Below, piece by piece: positions 17,797 to 26,795 of a DNA stretch of 41,480 nucleotides. The stretch comes from Sphingomonas sp. S-NIH.Pt15_0812 (GTDB lineage Bacteria; Pseudomonadota; Alphaproteobacteria; Sphingomonadales; Sphingomonadaceae): contig NZ_QLJH01000030.1 in NCBI RefSeq assembly GCF_003951315.1, positions 1 through 41,480 on the forward strand, in the 5' to 3' direction. The translations under genes were made by a program, and so were the position numbers. Position 1 is the stretch's first letter. Every line of letters starts with the position of its first letter. A model generated the notes under the pieces. That model ran no database searches. It was not told the origin of the DNA and saw only the letters and a program-made list of their open reading frames with translations.

Positions 17797-20700
17797 CGCG
17801 GCATCCATACGCGTACCAGCGACAACAGCTTGTCCACATCGATCGGCTTGGCCATGTAATCGCTTGCCCCCGCCTCGATGCAGCGTTCCTGATCGTCCGG
17901 CATCGCCTTGGCAGTCAGCATGATGATCGGCAATTTGGCCCAACGCGGGTCCTTGCGGATTTCGCGGGTGGCGGTGAGGCCATCCATCACCGGCATCATC
18001 ACGTCCATCAGCGCGAGATCGATCGCGGGTTCGCCGTTTGCCGCAGCCTTGGCCAGGGCATCCAGCGCCTCCCGGCCGTTGCGGGCGATACGGACGACCA
18101 CGCCGCGCGGCTCCAGGACGCTGGTCAACGAATAGACGTTGCGGACATCGTCCTCGACGATCAGCACATGCCGCCCCTCCAGCACCGCATCGCGACGCCG
18201 GGCCGCCTGGATCATCTCCTGCTGTTCGCTCGGCAGCTCGGACACGATCTGATGCAGGAACAGCGAGACCTCATCGAGCAGTCGCTCGGGCGACTTGGCG
18301 CCCTTGATGATGATCGAGCTCGAATAGCGGCGCAGCTTCTGCTCGTCATCGGCGCTGAGATCGTGACCGGTATAGACGATCACCGGCGGGAAGCTGTGCG
18401 CGCCGTCCTCCTGGCTGAGCGTCTCCAGCAGCGAATAGCCCGACGCATCCGGCAGCGACAGGTCGAGCACCATGCAGTCGAAGGTCTGGGCGCGCAGCAT
18501 GTCCAGGCACTCGGCCGCGGTGCTGACGCCGACCGTCTCGACATCGTCCTTCTGGAGAAGGCGCGCGACCGCCTCACGCTGGACGGTGTCGTCCTCGACG
18601 ATCAGCACGCGGCGCATCCGGCTCGCGCTGCGCTCCTGCAGGTTCTTCAGCACCTCGGCGAGCAACTCGCGCTTGATCGGCTTGATGTGATATCCGACCG
18701 CCCCCAGGGATAGGGCCGTCTGGCTCTGATCGGCGGCCGAGATGACGTGGATCGGGATATGCCGGGTGGCGTCTTCCTGCTTCAGCCGGTCGAGCACGAT
18801 CAGTCCCGACTGGTCGGGCAGGCCGAGATCGAGCACCACGGCGCTGGGGCGGTAGGTCTGGGCGAGGTGAACCGCTTCATCGGCGGTGCCGGCGACCAGG
18901 CACTGGAAGCCTAGTTCCCGCGACAGATCGCAGACGATCGAGGCGAAGACCGGATCGTCCTCGATCACCAGCAACTGGCGACCACCGGGGATCAGCGAGT
19001 CACGGTCATCCTCCACCGCCCAGTTGGCCGCCGCGCTCGACCGGCGCGGCGCCCGGTCGGCGGTGACGGACGCGGGCTGCGCCGGCGACGTCGCCGGACG
19101 GGTTTGCGCGGCCGCCGTCACAGGCTGCACGCGGGCTGTCACCGCGGCCGGATCATAGTGCGTGGGGAGCGAGAGCGTGAAGATGCTGCCCTCCCCGGGG
19201 CTGCTCTCCAGCCTGATGCCGCCACCGAGCAGCCGGGCCAGCTCGCGCGAGATCGACAGGCCCAGCCCGGTTCCACCGTAGCGGCGGCTGATCGTGCCGT
19301 CGGCTTGGTGGAACGCCTCGAAGATCATCCGCTGCTTCTCGGGCGAAATGCCGATGCCGGTATCACGGACGACGAATGCGACCCGATCTCCGTCGGCGCC
19401 GTCGGCCCGGACGTCCAGCCGCACCGATCCCTTCTCGGTGAACTTGAGCGCGTTCGAGAGCAGGTTCTTGAGGATTTGCTCCAGCCGCATCCGATCGGTC
19501 TCGACGCTGCGCGGGGCGCCCTCATCCAGCACGATCGCGAGATCGAGCCCGCGCTGCTTGGCCACCGGCTGGAAGACCTGGCCCAGGTCGTTGCCGATCC
19601 TTACCAAACTGACCGGTTCGGGGCGGATATCGACATGACCGGCCTCGATCTTCGACAGGTCGAGGATGTCGTTGATCAGGGTGAGCAGATCGTTGCCGGA
19701 CGCCTCGATCGTGCGCGCGAACTTCACCTGTTCGGCGGTGAGGGTGCCGTGGCTGTCGTCGCCCAGCAACTTGGCGAGGATCAGCAGCGAATTGAGCGGC
19801 GTCCGCAGCTCGTGGCTCATATTGGCCAGGAAGTCGCTCTTATACTGGCTGGCCTGTTCCAGCTCGCGGGTCTTCGCGAGGAGCGTCGCGCTGCCGCGTT
19901 CCAGTTCGTCGCGCTGGTTCTCCAGGGCCTGGGCCTGCTCCTCCAACTGGCTGTTGGTCTGTTCGAGCTCGACCTGCTGCTGTTCCAGCATCGCCTGAGA
20001 TTCGCGCAGCGACCGGCCCTGCTCCTCCAGTTCCTCGTTGTTGACCTGCAACTCCTCGCTCTGCGTCTGGAGCTCGGCGGCCTGGCGTCGGGTTTGCTCC
20101 AGCGCATCCTGCAATCGGCTGCGGAAGCTGGCCGATCGCAGCGCGACCCCGATCACGGGCGATGCCCGCTCCAGCAACTCCACCACCATCTCATCGATCG
20201 TCTCGAAGAAGCCGAGCTCCAGCACCGCGTTCACGACATCGTCCGCCCTGGCCGGCACGATCAGCAGGTGACGCGGCTTGTCGCTGCCAAGGGCGGAGCC
20301 GATCTTCAGATACCGATCAGGAACGTCGTCGAGCTGGATCGGCGCGCCCTCGGCGGCCACCCGGCCGAGCAGCCCGTCGCGAAGGCCGAATCTCGCCGGC
20401 ATGTCGGCATTATCTGGAACGCCCAGCGTGGCGACGCGGTGGAACTCGCCCGCCTCCCCCTTGAACAGCGCACCGGCTTCAAAACGCAGCCGGTCGGCCA
20501 GATATCCCAGCACCGCGTCGGCGATCTCCTCGACCGTCCGGTCGCCGCGCACGGCGGCGGAGATGCCAAGCACGCCGTCCTGCAGCCAATCCTCCCTGGC
20601 GCGCGCATGCTGGTTGCGGCGGACCAGGACGAAGATCAGCAGGGTCAGCGCCGCGCCGATCATGCTGGAGACCAGGCCGCCGGCGATCGCCATCCGCGAC

Positions 20701-21257
20701 GCGGTGGCCATCTCGGCGAGACGCTCCTTGCGAAGGCGGTTTTCCTCCTGCGCCATCGAGGCAAGATGCGTGCGGATCGCATCCATGCTGATCTTGCCGC
20801 GATCCGTACCGACGATGGCCAGTGCGCCCGTCAGGCCCCGCGTCCGGCGCGCGTTGATCGTCTCCTGCAATTCCTCCAGCTTGGCGCGGACATGACGGCG
20901 GAGTTCCGTGACATTGTCCTGCTGCACGTCGTTGTCCTGGACCAGGTTTTGCAGGCGATCGAGGCTGGCCCCAAGCGTCCGGGTCGCGTTGGTATAGGGT
21001 TCGAGATAGCTGCTGACGCCGGTGAGCAGATAGCCGCGTTGACCGGTTTCCGCGTCCTGCACGCTGGATAACAGCTCGTCGACCGCGATCATCACCGTGT
21101 GGCTGTGCCGGATGGCGGCATCATCCTCCCTGAGGGTGCGTATGTTGTGATAGGCAAGTGCCCCGCTGATCAGGAAGAACGCCAGGCCGACGACCAGCCC
21201 TATCGTCGTCCAGGCGGAACGGCCACCGGAGCTATCGAACGAATTCCGGCGCTTCAT
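17793..21257 (-). CDS. Hybrid histidine kinase: CHASE3-GAF-HisKA-HATPase with three receiver domains
   Basis: A 1154-residue membrane sensor. A first membrane span (about 16-36), a periplasmic CHASE3 domain (about 40-180; DAETGQRGYLLTG is its hallmark) and a second span (about 187-210) come first. A GAF domain (about 220-385), a long Gln/Glu-rich coiled coil (about 390-470), HisKA with His482 (MSHELRTPLNS) and a HATPase domain (DTGIGISPEKQ; GTGLGLSISREL) follow. Three receiver domains then carry Asp810 (VLDLGLP), Asp932 (VLDLSLP) and Asp1085 (LMDVMMP). Translation starts at ATG 21257 with a GGGGA ribosome site; the open frame runs further upstream but lacks any family similarity. It heads the cheR-cheB-kinase operon. 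Three receivers suggest several phosphate inputs or outputs; no separate output regulator lies in the operon. Confidence 0.92.
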   Translation of the reverse strand: MKRRNSFDSSGGRSAWTTIGLVVGLAFFLISGALAYHNIRTLREDDAAIRHSHTVMIAVDELLSSVQDAETGQRGYLLTGVSSYLEPYTNATRTLGASLDRLQNLVQDNDVQQDNVTELRRHVRAKLEELQETINARRTRGLTGALAIVGTDRGKISMDAIRTHLASMAQEENRLRKERLAEMATASRMAIAGGLVSSMIGAALTLLIFVLVRRNQHARAREDWLQDGVLGISAAVRGDRTVEEIADAVLGYLADRLRFEAGALFKGEAGEFHRVATLGVPDNADMPARFGLRDGLLGRVAAEGAPIQLDDVPDRYLKIGSALGSDKPRHLLIVPARADDVVNAVLELGFFETIDEMVVELLERASPVIGVALRSASFRSRLQDALEQTRRQAAELQTQSEELQVNNEELEEQGRSLRESQAMLEQQQVELEQTNSQLEEQAQALENQRDELERGSATLLAKTRELEQASQYKSDFLANMSHELRTPLNSLLILAKLLGDDSHGTLTAEQVKFARTIEASGNDLLTLINDILDLSKIEAGHVDIRPEPVSLVRIGNDLGQVFQPVAKQRGLDLAIVLDEGAPRSVETDRMRLEQILKNLLSNALKFTEKGSVRLDVRADGADGDRVAFVVRDTGIGISPEKQRMIFEAFHQADGTISRRYGGTGLGLSISRELARLLGGGIRLESSPGEGSIFTLSLPTHYDPAAVTARVQPVTAAAQTRPATSPAQPASVTADRAPRRSSAAANWAVEDDRDSLIPGGRQLLVIEDDPVFASIVCDLSRELGFQCLVAGTADEAVHLAQTYRPSAVVLDLGLPDQSGLIVLDRLKQEDATRHIPIHVISAADQSQTALSLGAVGYHIKPIKRELLAEVLKNLQERSASRMRRVLIVEDDTVQREAVARLLQKDDVETVGVSTAAECLDMLRAQTFDCMVLDLSLPDASGYSLLETLSQEDGAHSFPPVIVYTGHDLSADDEQKLRRYSSSIIIKGAKSPERLLDEVSLFLHQIVSELPSEQQEMIQAARRRDAVLEGRHVLIVEDDVRNVYSLTSVLEPRGVVVRIARNGREALDALAKAAANGEPAIDLALMDVMMPVMDGLTATREIRKDPRWAKLPIIMLTAKAMPDDQERCIEAGASDYMAKPIDVDKLLSLVRVWMPR

Positions 21258-21315
21258 GCACGTCTGTCCCCGCTGAACCTCTGCCTTCGCATACCGTGCC
21301 TCCAAGAGAGAGCAA

Positions 21316-21327
21316 GAACCTAGGTTC
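21316..21327. promoter_or_regulatory. Perfect 12-bp palindrome upstream of the hybrid kinase
   Basis: GAACCTAGGTTC is a perfect palindrome 59 bases before the kinase start in the divergent promoter region shared with the esterase/GH9 unit. It could be an operator for a dimeric regulator. No family was recognised. Confidence 0.3.
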
Positions 21328-21415
21328 CGACCTCCACCCATCACCCGGGCCTCCACGCGGGATATCGCGGATGCCCAGAATAGCGGACGCCTTGGCGCGG
21401 GCGGAATTGGCCGGC

Positions 21416-21445
21416 TTGACCCGTTGGTAGCGCTATCGCTATCGT
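21416..21445 (+). promoter_or_regulatory. Promoter with LacI-family operator for the esterase-GH9 unit
   Basis: TTGACC (21416-21421) and TATCGT (21440-21445) are separated by 18 bases and fit a sigma-70-type promoter. Between them TGGTAGCGCTATCG (21425-21438) matches the TGGTAGCGCTACCA palindrome used by many LacI-family sugar repressors at 12 of 14 positions. An operator inside the spacer would block RNA polymerase when glycan-derived inducer is absent. The pattern is seen; regulation is inferred from the family. Confidence 0.6.
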
Positions 21446-21476
21446 CTTGAAAATAAAGACAAAATAGGAGAGTGCG

Positions 21477-22469
21477 ATGATTCGCGAGACTGTCCGGGCT
21501 ACCCGACACCCGTCGCCTGGTCAGCGAGCGACCTGGCTGACCGCCACCGTCCTCGCCTGTGCAGCGATAGCGGTATCACCGGCCTACGCCCAGACCCTGA
21601 GCAACGCGACCCGCGGTCCGGTCAGCGACCGGATGGTCCCCATTCCCACGCCCGCGCAGCCGGGGGCGATCACGCTGGATACCGGCCGTCTGCCGGGCGC
21701 GACGGCGCCGGAAGCCTGGCACAGCCAATATGGCAGCGTCTTCGCGCGCAATGTCGTGGTCGCGACGCTCACGCCGTTCCTGCCCGATCCGGCCAGCGCG
21801 AGCGGCACCGCGGTCATCGTCGCGCCCGGCGGTGGATTCCGCACCCTTTCGATGCAGAACGAGGGCTGGGACGTCGCCAAGGCGCTGGCGGCGCGCGGCG
21901 TTGCCGCCTTCGTGCTCAAGTACCGCCTCAACCAGACGCCGCAGGACATGGCGGCCTTCGACCGGTCGATGAAGGTGATGGTCGCGCGCGGTCCGGGCGA
22001 TCGGCCCTCGGCCGACCGGGCCGCCGCCAGCCTAGCGCCGCAGGTCGCCGATGCGCGCGCTGCCTTCGCCCTGGTCCGCGCGCACGCCAGGGATTGGCAT
22101 GTCGACCCGAGCCGGATCGGCATGATCGGCTTTTCCGCCGGCGCGATGCTGACGATGACGACCGCCCTGTCCGGCACCGATGCACGCCCCGCCTTTATCG
22201 GCAACGTCTATGGCCCCCTGGGCGCGGTGACGGTGCCGGCGGACGCCCCGCCGCTGTTCGCCGCCATCGCGGCGGATGATCCGCTGTTCGGCAAGGCGAA
22301 TTTCGCCTTGATCGACAGCTGGCGCACGGCCGGGCGGCCGGTGGAGTTCCATCTCTACGAACAGGGCGGCCATGGTTTCGGCATGTATCCGAAGGCGACG
22401 ACATCGACCGGCTGGTTCGATGCCTTTGCCCGCTGGATGACGATGCACGGCTGGATGCGCGCGCAATAG
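21477..22469 (+). CDS. Secreted alpha/beta hydrolase, acetylxylan esterase-like
   Basis: A 330-residue protein with a cleavable signal peptide (hydrophobic core 22-38, cleavage near AYA-Q). The alpha/beta hydrolase core has an oxyanion segment VIVAPGGGFR, the nucleophile elbow GFSAG with Ser about residue 219, and the catalytic His in GGHGFG about residue 298. The arrangement matches esterases of the acetylxylan esterase/BD-FAE type that remove acetyl or other acyl groups from plant polysaccharides in the periplasm. The ATG follows ATAGGAGAGTGCG. It lies 59 bases before a GH9 gene and behind a LacI-type operator, so both are probably induced together by glycan breakdown products. Confidence 0.85.
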   Translation: MIRETVRATRHPSPGQRATWLTATVLACAAIAVSPAYAQTLSNATRGPVSDRMVPIPTPAQPGAITLDTGRLPGATAPEAWHSQYGSVFARNVVVATLTPFLPDPASASGTAVIVAPGGGFRTLSMQNEGWDVAKALAARGVAAFVLKYRLNQTPQDMAAFDRSMKVMVARGPGDRPSADRAAASLAPQVADARAAFALVRAHARDWHVDPSRIGMIGFSAGAMLTMTTALSGTDARPAFIGNVYGPLGAVTVPADAPPLFAAIAADDPLFGKANFALIDSWRTAGRPVEFHLYEQGGHGFGMYPKATTSTGWFDAFARWMTMHGWMRAQ

Positions 22470-22528
22470 GATCGCGCGTCCTCCTTCCTACCCCCTCTCC
22501 TTCCCTTCCCGTTTTCCGGAGACGTCCT

Positions 22529-25039
22529 GTGCTCAAGCCATTGCCCGCCTTGTCGGCCAGCGTCGCCCTTTGCGCGCTCGCGATCGGCTTGCCCGGTTTC
22601 CCGATCGCTTCACGGGCGGACGCCCAGGCGCTCAGCGTGTCGCCCGCGGAAACGCTGGAGGGGCGCGGCCTGAGCGTCATCATCGACCAGAACCAGTTCA
22701 GCCCGATCTTCTTCGACGAGAAGAATGCCGGCATCCAGATCGTCCTGCATGGCGAGCGGATCGCCACGGACGGCGCGGTGCGGCTCGACAAGACGCCCGA
22801 GCAATGGGCCCCGGTCCCGGCCTTTCTGGGGCGCAGCGTCGACCGGGCCACCAACACGGTGGTCGTGCGATCCGCCTATAAGGCGCAGGACCTGGGCTAT
22901 CGCGTGCGCGTGACGCCGGAGGGCGACGGGGCCTTTCGCATCGCGGTCGACCTCGACCGTCCGCTTCCCGCCGCCATGGCGGGCAAGGCCGGGTTCAACC
23001 TCGACTTCCTGCCCAGCAGCTATTTCGGCAAGACCTATCTGATGGATGCCGCCGGCGGCCTGTTCCCGCGCCATCCGACCGGTCCGATGGCGAAGGACGG
23101 ATCGGGCGATCCGCTGCCACTGGCATCGGGCGGGCATAGCTTGACCCTGGCGCCCGAGGACCCGTTGACCCGCGTCTCCATCACCTCCGACAGCGGCCCC
23201 TTGTCGCTCTTCGACGCGCGTGCCCGGGCCCAGAATGGCTGGTTCGTCGTCCGGTCGGAGATCGCAGCGGGCGCAAAGGACGATGCGGTCGTCTGGCATG
23301 TTCGCCCCAATCTGGTGAAGGACTGGGTCCGCCAGCCGGTCGTATCCTTCAACCAGGCGGGCTATACGCCGGGCCGGGCCAAGGTCGCGTTGATCGAACT
23401 CGATCCGAACTTCCCCGCCCCGCGCGAGGCGGAACTCGTCCGCTTGGGGAGCGATGGCGAACAGGTCGTGCTGCGCGCCGCGACCAGCCCGCGCGGACGC
23501 TATACGCGCTATGACTATGCCGCGTTCGACTTCTCGTCGGTGCGCGCGCCGGGCGTCTATGCGATCCGCTATGCCGGGCGCACCACCAACCCGTTCCGCA
23601 TCGCGGCCGACGCCTATGCCCGGATCTGGCAGACCTCGCTCGACACGTTCATCGCCGAACAGATGGACCATATGGGCATCCGCGAACAATATCGCGTCTG
23701 GTCCGCGCCCTCGCATCTCGACGATGCGCGCCAGGCGCCGCCCAACCACGTCCATTTCGACGGCTATCGCATGGGCCCGAACCTGGACTCCCCGTTCAAG
23801 CCAGGCGAGCACATCCCGGGCCTGGCGGTCGGCGGGTTCCAGGATGCCGGCGACTATGACATCCAGACGCCCGAAAACGCGCAAGTCGTCCGCGACCTGG
23901 TCTGGGCGCGCGAACTCTATGGCCTCGACTGGGACGAGACGAGCATCGACGAGCGCGCGCGGGCGGTCGAGATCCGCAAGCCCGACGGCGTCGAGGACGC
24001 GGTCCAGCAGATCCGCCACGGCACGCTGCAACTGCTCGCCCAGTACAAGGTCTTCGGTCATGCCATCGTCGGCATCGTCGACCCGGCCCTTCGCCAATAT
24101 GCCCATCTGGGGGATGCCGGCTCGCAGACCGATGGCCGCCGGTTCGACGCCGCATTGAAGACCGGTGAGGTCCGCGACGACGCGTCCGGCACGGCCGACG
24201 ACCGTTGGGCCTTCACCACCGACCTGCCGGCCAACAGTCTGGCGGTGGCCGGTGCGCTGGCGGCGGCTTCGCGCGCCTTGCGGGTGAGCGATCCCGCCAT
24301 GGCGGACGAGGCGTTGGCGGCCGCGAAGGCGCTATGGGCGCGGCAACAGACCGGCAAGGTCCAATCCGGCGACGGTCGGGACGATAGCGCCTCGCCCCGC
24401 TCGGCGGAGGTCGCCAACGTCACCGCCACGGTCGAACTGCTGCTGACGACCAAGGACCGCGTCTATGCCGACAGGCTGCGCCGCCTGCAGCCGGTGATCG
24501 CCCGGACCTTCGCCTTCACCGCCGGGCCGGCGGTGCGCGCCCTCCCGCTCATGGATGCCCGGTACCGCGCCGCCATCGCCGGCGCCGTGCGCGCGTTCAA
24601 GGTCCAGACCGACCGCGATCTCGCGAGCAATCCGTTCGGCGTGCCGATCACCGAGGGGAGTTGGGCGGGTTCGAACCAGGTCGTCAGCTTCGGCGCGACC
24701 ATGCACCTGCTGCACGGCGCCTTTCCGGCGATCGTCGGCAACGACTATACGCTGAACGCCATCGACTATGTGCTGGGCCGCCATCCGGCGAACAACCTGT
24801 CGCTGGTGTCGACGGTCGGCACCGCATCGAAGCTGATCGGCTATGGCCATAACCGTGCCGACTACAGCTTCATCCCGGGCGGGCTGGTACCCGGCGTACT
24901 GATCGTGAAGCCCGACCTTCCCGAAGCGAAGACCGACTGGCCCTTCCTGTGGTTCGAGAATGAATACACCGTCAGCACCACCTCGGCCTATATCCTCGCC
25001 GCGCGGGCAGCCGAGGCAAGCGCGGCGGAGGCGCGATGA
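22529..25039 (+). CDS. Glycoside hydrolase family 9 enzyme, secreted
   Basis: An 836-residue protein. The start is a GTG at 22529 with CGGAGACGTCCT upstream. A signal peptide (about 1-33) precedes an N-terminal region of about 230 residues of probable beta-sandwich fold, then a cellulase N-terminal Ig-like domain (from about residue 270: VVSFNQAGYTPGRAKVALI). The (alpha/alpha)6 catalytic domain carries the GH9 motif GGFQDAGDYD (about 435-444; its aspartates activate water) and a late ENEYTVSTTSAYIL segment with the acid Glu (about 810). GH9 enzymes cleave beta-1,4-glucans, xyloglucan or related beta-glycans. The DAGDYD form and LGRHPANNLS segment suggest an endo- or exo-acting beta-glucanase of the Sphingomonas/Caulobacter type; the exact substrate is open. 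Confidence 0.88.
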   Translation: MLKPLPALSASVALCALAIGLPGFPIASRADAQALSVSPAETLEGRGLSVIIDQNQFSPIFFDEKNAGIQIVLHGERIATDGAVRLDKTPEQWAPVPAFLGRSVDRATNTVVVRSAYKAQDLGYRVRVTPEGDGAFRIAVDLDRPLPAAMAGKAGFNLDFLPSSYFGKTYLMDAAGGLFPRHPTGPMAKDGSGDPLPLASGGHSLTLAPEDPLTRVSITSDSGPLSLFDARARAQNGWFVVRSEIAAGAKDDAVVWHVRPNLVKDWVRQPVVSFNQAGYTPGRAKVALIELDPNFPAPREAELVRLGSDGEQVVLRAATSPRGRYTRYDYAAFDFSSVRAPGVYAIRYAGRTTNPFRIAADAYARIWQTSLDTFIAEQMDHMGIREQYRVWSAPSHLDDARQAPPNHVHFDGYRMGPNLDSPFKPGEHIPGLAVGGFQDAGDYDIQTPENAQVVRDLVWARELYGLDWDETSIDERARAVEIRKPDGVEDAVQQIRHGTLQLLAQYKVFGHAIVGIVDPALRQYAHLGDAGSQTDGRRFDAALKTGEVRDDASGTADDRWAFTTDLPANSLAVAGALAAASRALRVSDPAMADEALAAAKALWARQQTGKVQSGDGRDDSASPRSAEVANVTATVELLLTTKDRVYADRLRRLQPVIARTFAFTAGPAVRALPLMDARYRAAIAGAVRAFKVQTDRDLASNPFGVPITEGSWAGSNQVVSFGATMHLLHGAFPAIVGNDYTLNAIDYVLGRHPANNLSLVSTVGTASKLIGYGHNRADYSFIPGGLVPGVLIVKPDLPEAKTDWPFLWFENEYTVSTTSAYILAARAAEASAAEAR

Positions 25040-25223
25040 CCATAAGCGGCCATCCAGTACGGGTTTGGTCGCTGGGCTATATGCCGGGGAATTCTTCGCG
25101 CGCATAGCCGGAAGGGCTCCGTCGATGCGCATGCGAACGAGGTTTGACATGTCGACCAACGACCGAAACAAGGCGTCCGATTTCGCTCAATTGGCAGATT
25201 GAGGACGATGCCTCGAAGCCTGT

Positions 25224-25255
25224 TGTCGGCTCCCACCTTTCGACGGGAGCCGACA
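25224..25255. terminator. Bidirectional terminator between convergent GH9 and stress-protein genes
   Basis: TGTCGGCTCCC (25224-25234) and GGGAGCCGACA (25245-25255) form a perfect 11-bp stem with a 10-base loop, 8 bases beyond the end of the minus-strand gene and about 185 bases after the GH9 stop. Confidence 0.7.
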
Positions 25256-25262
25256 GCCGCGT

Positions 25263-25892
25263 TCAAAAGCGTGCCGGCTGGGCGTAGCGGCTACGCTCTT
25301 CGTGCACCTGATCGGTAGTATAGGCGGGGGCATCCGGGTCGAACGAGCTCCAGCCGCTCTCGCGATAGCTGGCGCCGCGCGTCGCTGCGGTCACCGAACC
25401 ATGGCGGTCGAGCACGGCCTCGGCTTCGCCGACCAGTTCGTCCGGCACCTTGGCACTGACGAGCGAACCGCCGCGCCGAACACCCTCGGCATAGACATGG
25501 GCGTCGTTTTCGTCATGACCGGCGTCCTTCAGCGCACCGACGATGGTGCCCGTCGCCGCGCCGCCCGCTGCACCGATGCCGGCGCCGGCAGCCGTTGCCG
25601 CCAGCCAGCCAGCCGCGACGATCGGCCCCAGCCCCGGTATGGCCAGAAGCCCGAGCCCCGCGAGCAAGCCGCCCGCCCCGCCCAGCATCGCGCCGGTCGA
25701 TACGCCACGGCTGACATCGCCGTCGTCGTTGACGCCATCATGATCGCGCGTGCCATGATCGTCATGATGCCCATCGGCATTGCTGGCAACGATGCTCAGA
25801 TCGCCATGCGCGATGCCGAGCTGTTCCAGGTCTCGCACCGCGGCGGTAGCATCGGTATAATTGTCGAACAGTCGTGTGATGGTCTGTGACAT
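25263..25892 (-). CDS. General stress protein 17M-like (YflT-type) membrane-associated protein
   Basis: A 209-residue protein. The N-terminal part (ITRLFDNYTDATAAVRDLEQLGI) matches the general stress protein 17M/YflT fold. A His/Asp-rich stretch follows (HHDDHGTRDHDG, about 41-53). The middle is a Gly/Ala-rich hydrophobic segment (about 62-115) that resembles glycine-zipper membrane-inserting sequences. The C-terminal part is polar. Members accumulate in stress in many bacteria; molecular function is unknown. The ribosome site is TTAGGAGAGAATAT. It is 23 bases downstream of the small secreted protein gene, so the two probably form a stress-type operon. Confidence 0.78.
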   Translation of the reverse strand: MSQTITRLFDNYTDATAAVRDLEQLGIAHGDLSIVASNADGHHDDHGTRDHDGVNDDGDVSRGVSTGAMLGGAGGLLAGLGLLAIPGLGPIVAAGWLAATAAGAGIGAAGGAATGTIVGALKDAGHDENDAHVYAEGVRRGGSLVSAKVPDELVGEAEAVLDRHGSVTAATRGASYRESGWSSFDPDAPAYTTDQVHEERSRYAQPARF

Positions 25893-25915
25893 ATATTCTC
25901 TCCTAATGAAATGGA

Positions 25916-26218
25916 TCAGCGCGCGGTGATGTTGCCCTTATAGTCCAGCATCACCGTCATCCGCTTGCCGCCCTTCGTCGCCGCACCCTGCCAGAGGCCG
26001 TTCTGCTTGGTCAGCTTGGAAGCGACCTTGTACCCGGCTTTCGCAAAGCGACCGCGCGCCTGATCCTCGGTGAAGGAATTCGCACCCTTGGCCGGCGCTG
26101 CGACGCCATGCGGCGCGCTGTCCTTGATCACGGGGTTGCGAGAGCCGGCCTGGGTCTGTGCCGGTGCGGCGCTGGCGAACAGGGCGACGGCCGAAGCGGC
26201 TATCAGATATCGAACCAT
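25916..26218 (-). CDS. Small secreted protein with PepSY-like C-terminal region
   Basis: A 100-residue protein with a signal peptide (MVRYLIAASAVALFASAAPA, cleavage near APA-Q). The mature part ends in a small alpha/beta unit (FTEDQARGRFAKAGYKVAS, then WQGAATKGGKRMTVMLDYKG) resembling PepSY-type domains, in which a helix precedes strands ending with D-x-G/K-G. Such domains are seen in periplasmic regulators of enzymes; no function can be named here. The ribosome site AGGAGAG is the same as for the downstream stress protein, and spacing suggests one operon. Confidence 0.7.
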   Translation of the reverse strand: MVRYLIAASAVALFASAAPAQTQAGSRNPVIKDSAPHGVAAPAKGANSFTEDQARGRFAKAGYKVASKLTKQNGLWQGAATKGGKRMTVMLDYKGNITAR

Positions 26219-26437
26219 GGAACTCTCCTAATTAATGTTATGATGCTGGTGTCGGGCGGGCGGGCAACGCCGACGATGCGCGCTGCCACCACTGCCCCTC
26301 ACCTTCGCGCCGGTGCACGCGGCATCCGGCGCCTGCGTCTGGCCCGCATTCTCGGGACGAGCCGGCGGTTTCGCTTTACCGTCGGCCCGACCGTGCCGCC
26401 CCGCCCATTCGGGCAGGACGGACGGCCGGGCTCTCGA

Positions 26438-26707
26438 TCAGCGCAGCGCGCCGCGGCGAAAGAAGTTGATGATCGCCAGCAACACCACTGCGCCGAGCAG
26501 CGATACCACCACGGACTGGATGCTGATCACGCCGCTGGTGATCGGTGCGCCGCCAATCAGCGGCGTGATGAGGAAGCCCGCCAGCATGGCGCCGACGATG
26601 CCGACGACGATGTTGAGGAAAATGCCCTGCTGCCCGTCGGTGCGCATGATCATGCTTGCCACCCAGCCGATCAATCCGCCGACGATAAGAAGTACGATGA
26701 AGCCCAT
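26438..26707 (-). CDS. GlsB/YeaQ/YmgE-family stress response membrane protein
   Basis: An 89-residue protein with three hydrophobic segments separated by short glycine-containing turns, beginning MGFIVLLIVGGLIGWVAS, followed by MIMRTDGQQG and a second segment NIVVGIVGAMLAGFL. This is the standard layout of the GlsB (transglycosylase-associated) family of small inner-membrane proteins raised under stress. The ATG at 26707 has AAGGA seven bases upstream; the ATG at 26713 directly abuts AAGGA and is a poorer start. It is transcribed away from the PAS-LuxR regulator with a shared upstream region. Confidence 0.85.
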   Translation of the reverse strand: MGFIVLLIVGGLIGWVASMIMRTDGQQGIFLNIVVGIVGAMLAGFLITPLIGGAPITSGVISIQSVVVSLLGAVVLLAIINFFRRGALR

Positions 26708-26795
26708 GGTCATTCCTTCACATCATGATTTCGTGATCGCTCAACGGGTTGTGGCACGATGATGTTCAGATCGACGCCCGGCCGACGGTCGGGGC

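Noticed and set aside
19104..21071. 655-codon plus-strand open frame opposite the hybrid kinase
   Set aside because: No recognisable domain; the kinase domains on the minus strand are unequivocal.
21258..21330. EcfG-type general stress promoter (GGAAC near 21323) for the hybrid kinase
   Set aside because: GGAAC is present on the minus strand but no CGTT-like -10 lies 16-17 bases downstream.
22610..24106. 498-codon minus-strand open frame opposite the GH9 gene
   Set aside because: Shadow frame; no motif, and it lies inside a signal-peptide-bearing GH9 enzyme.
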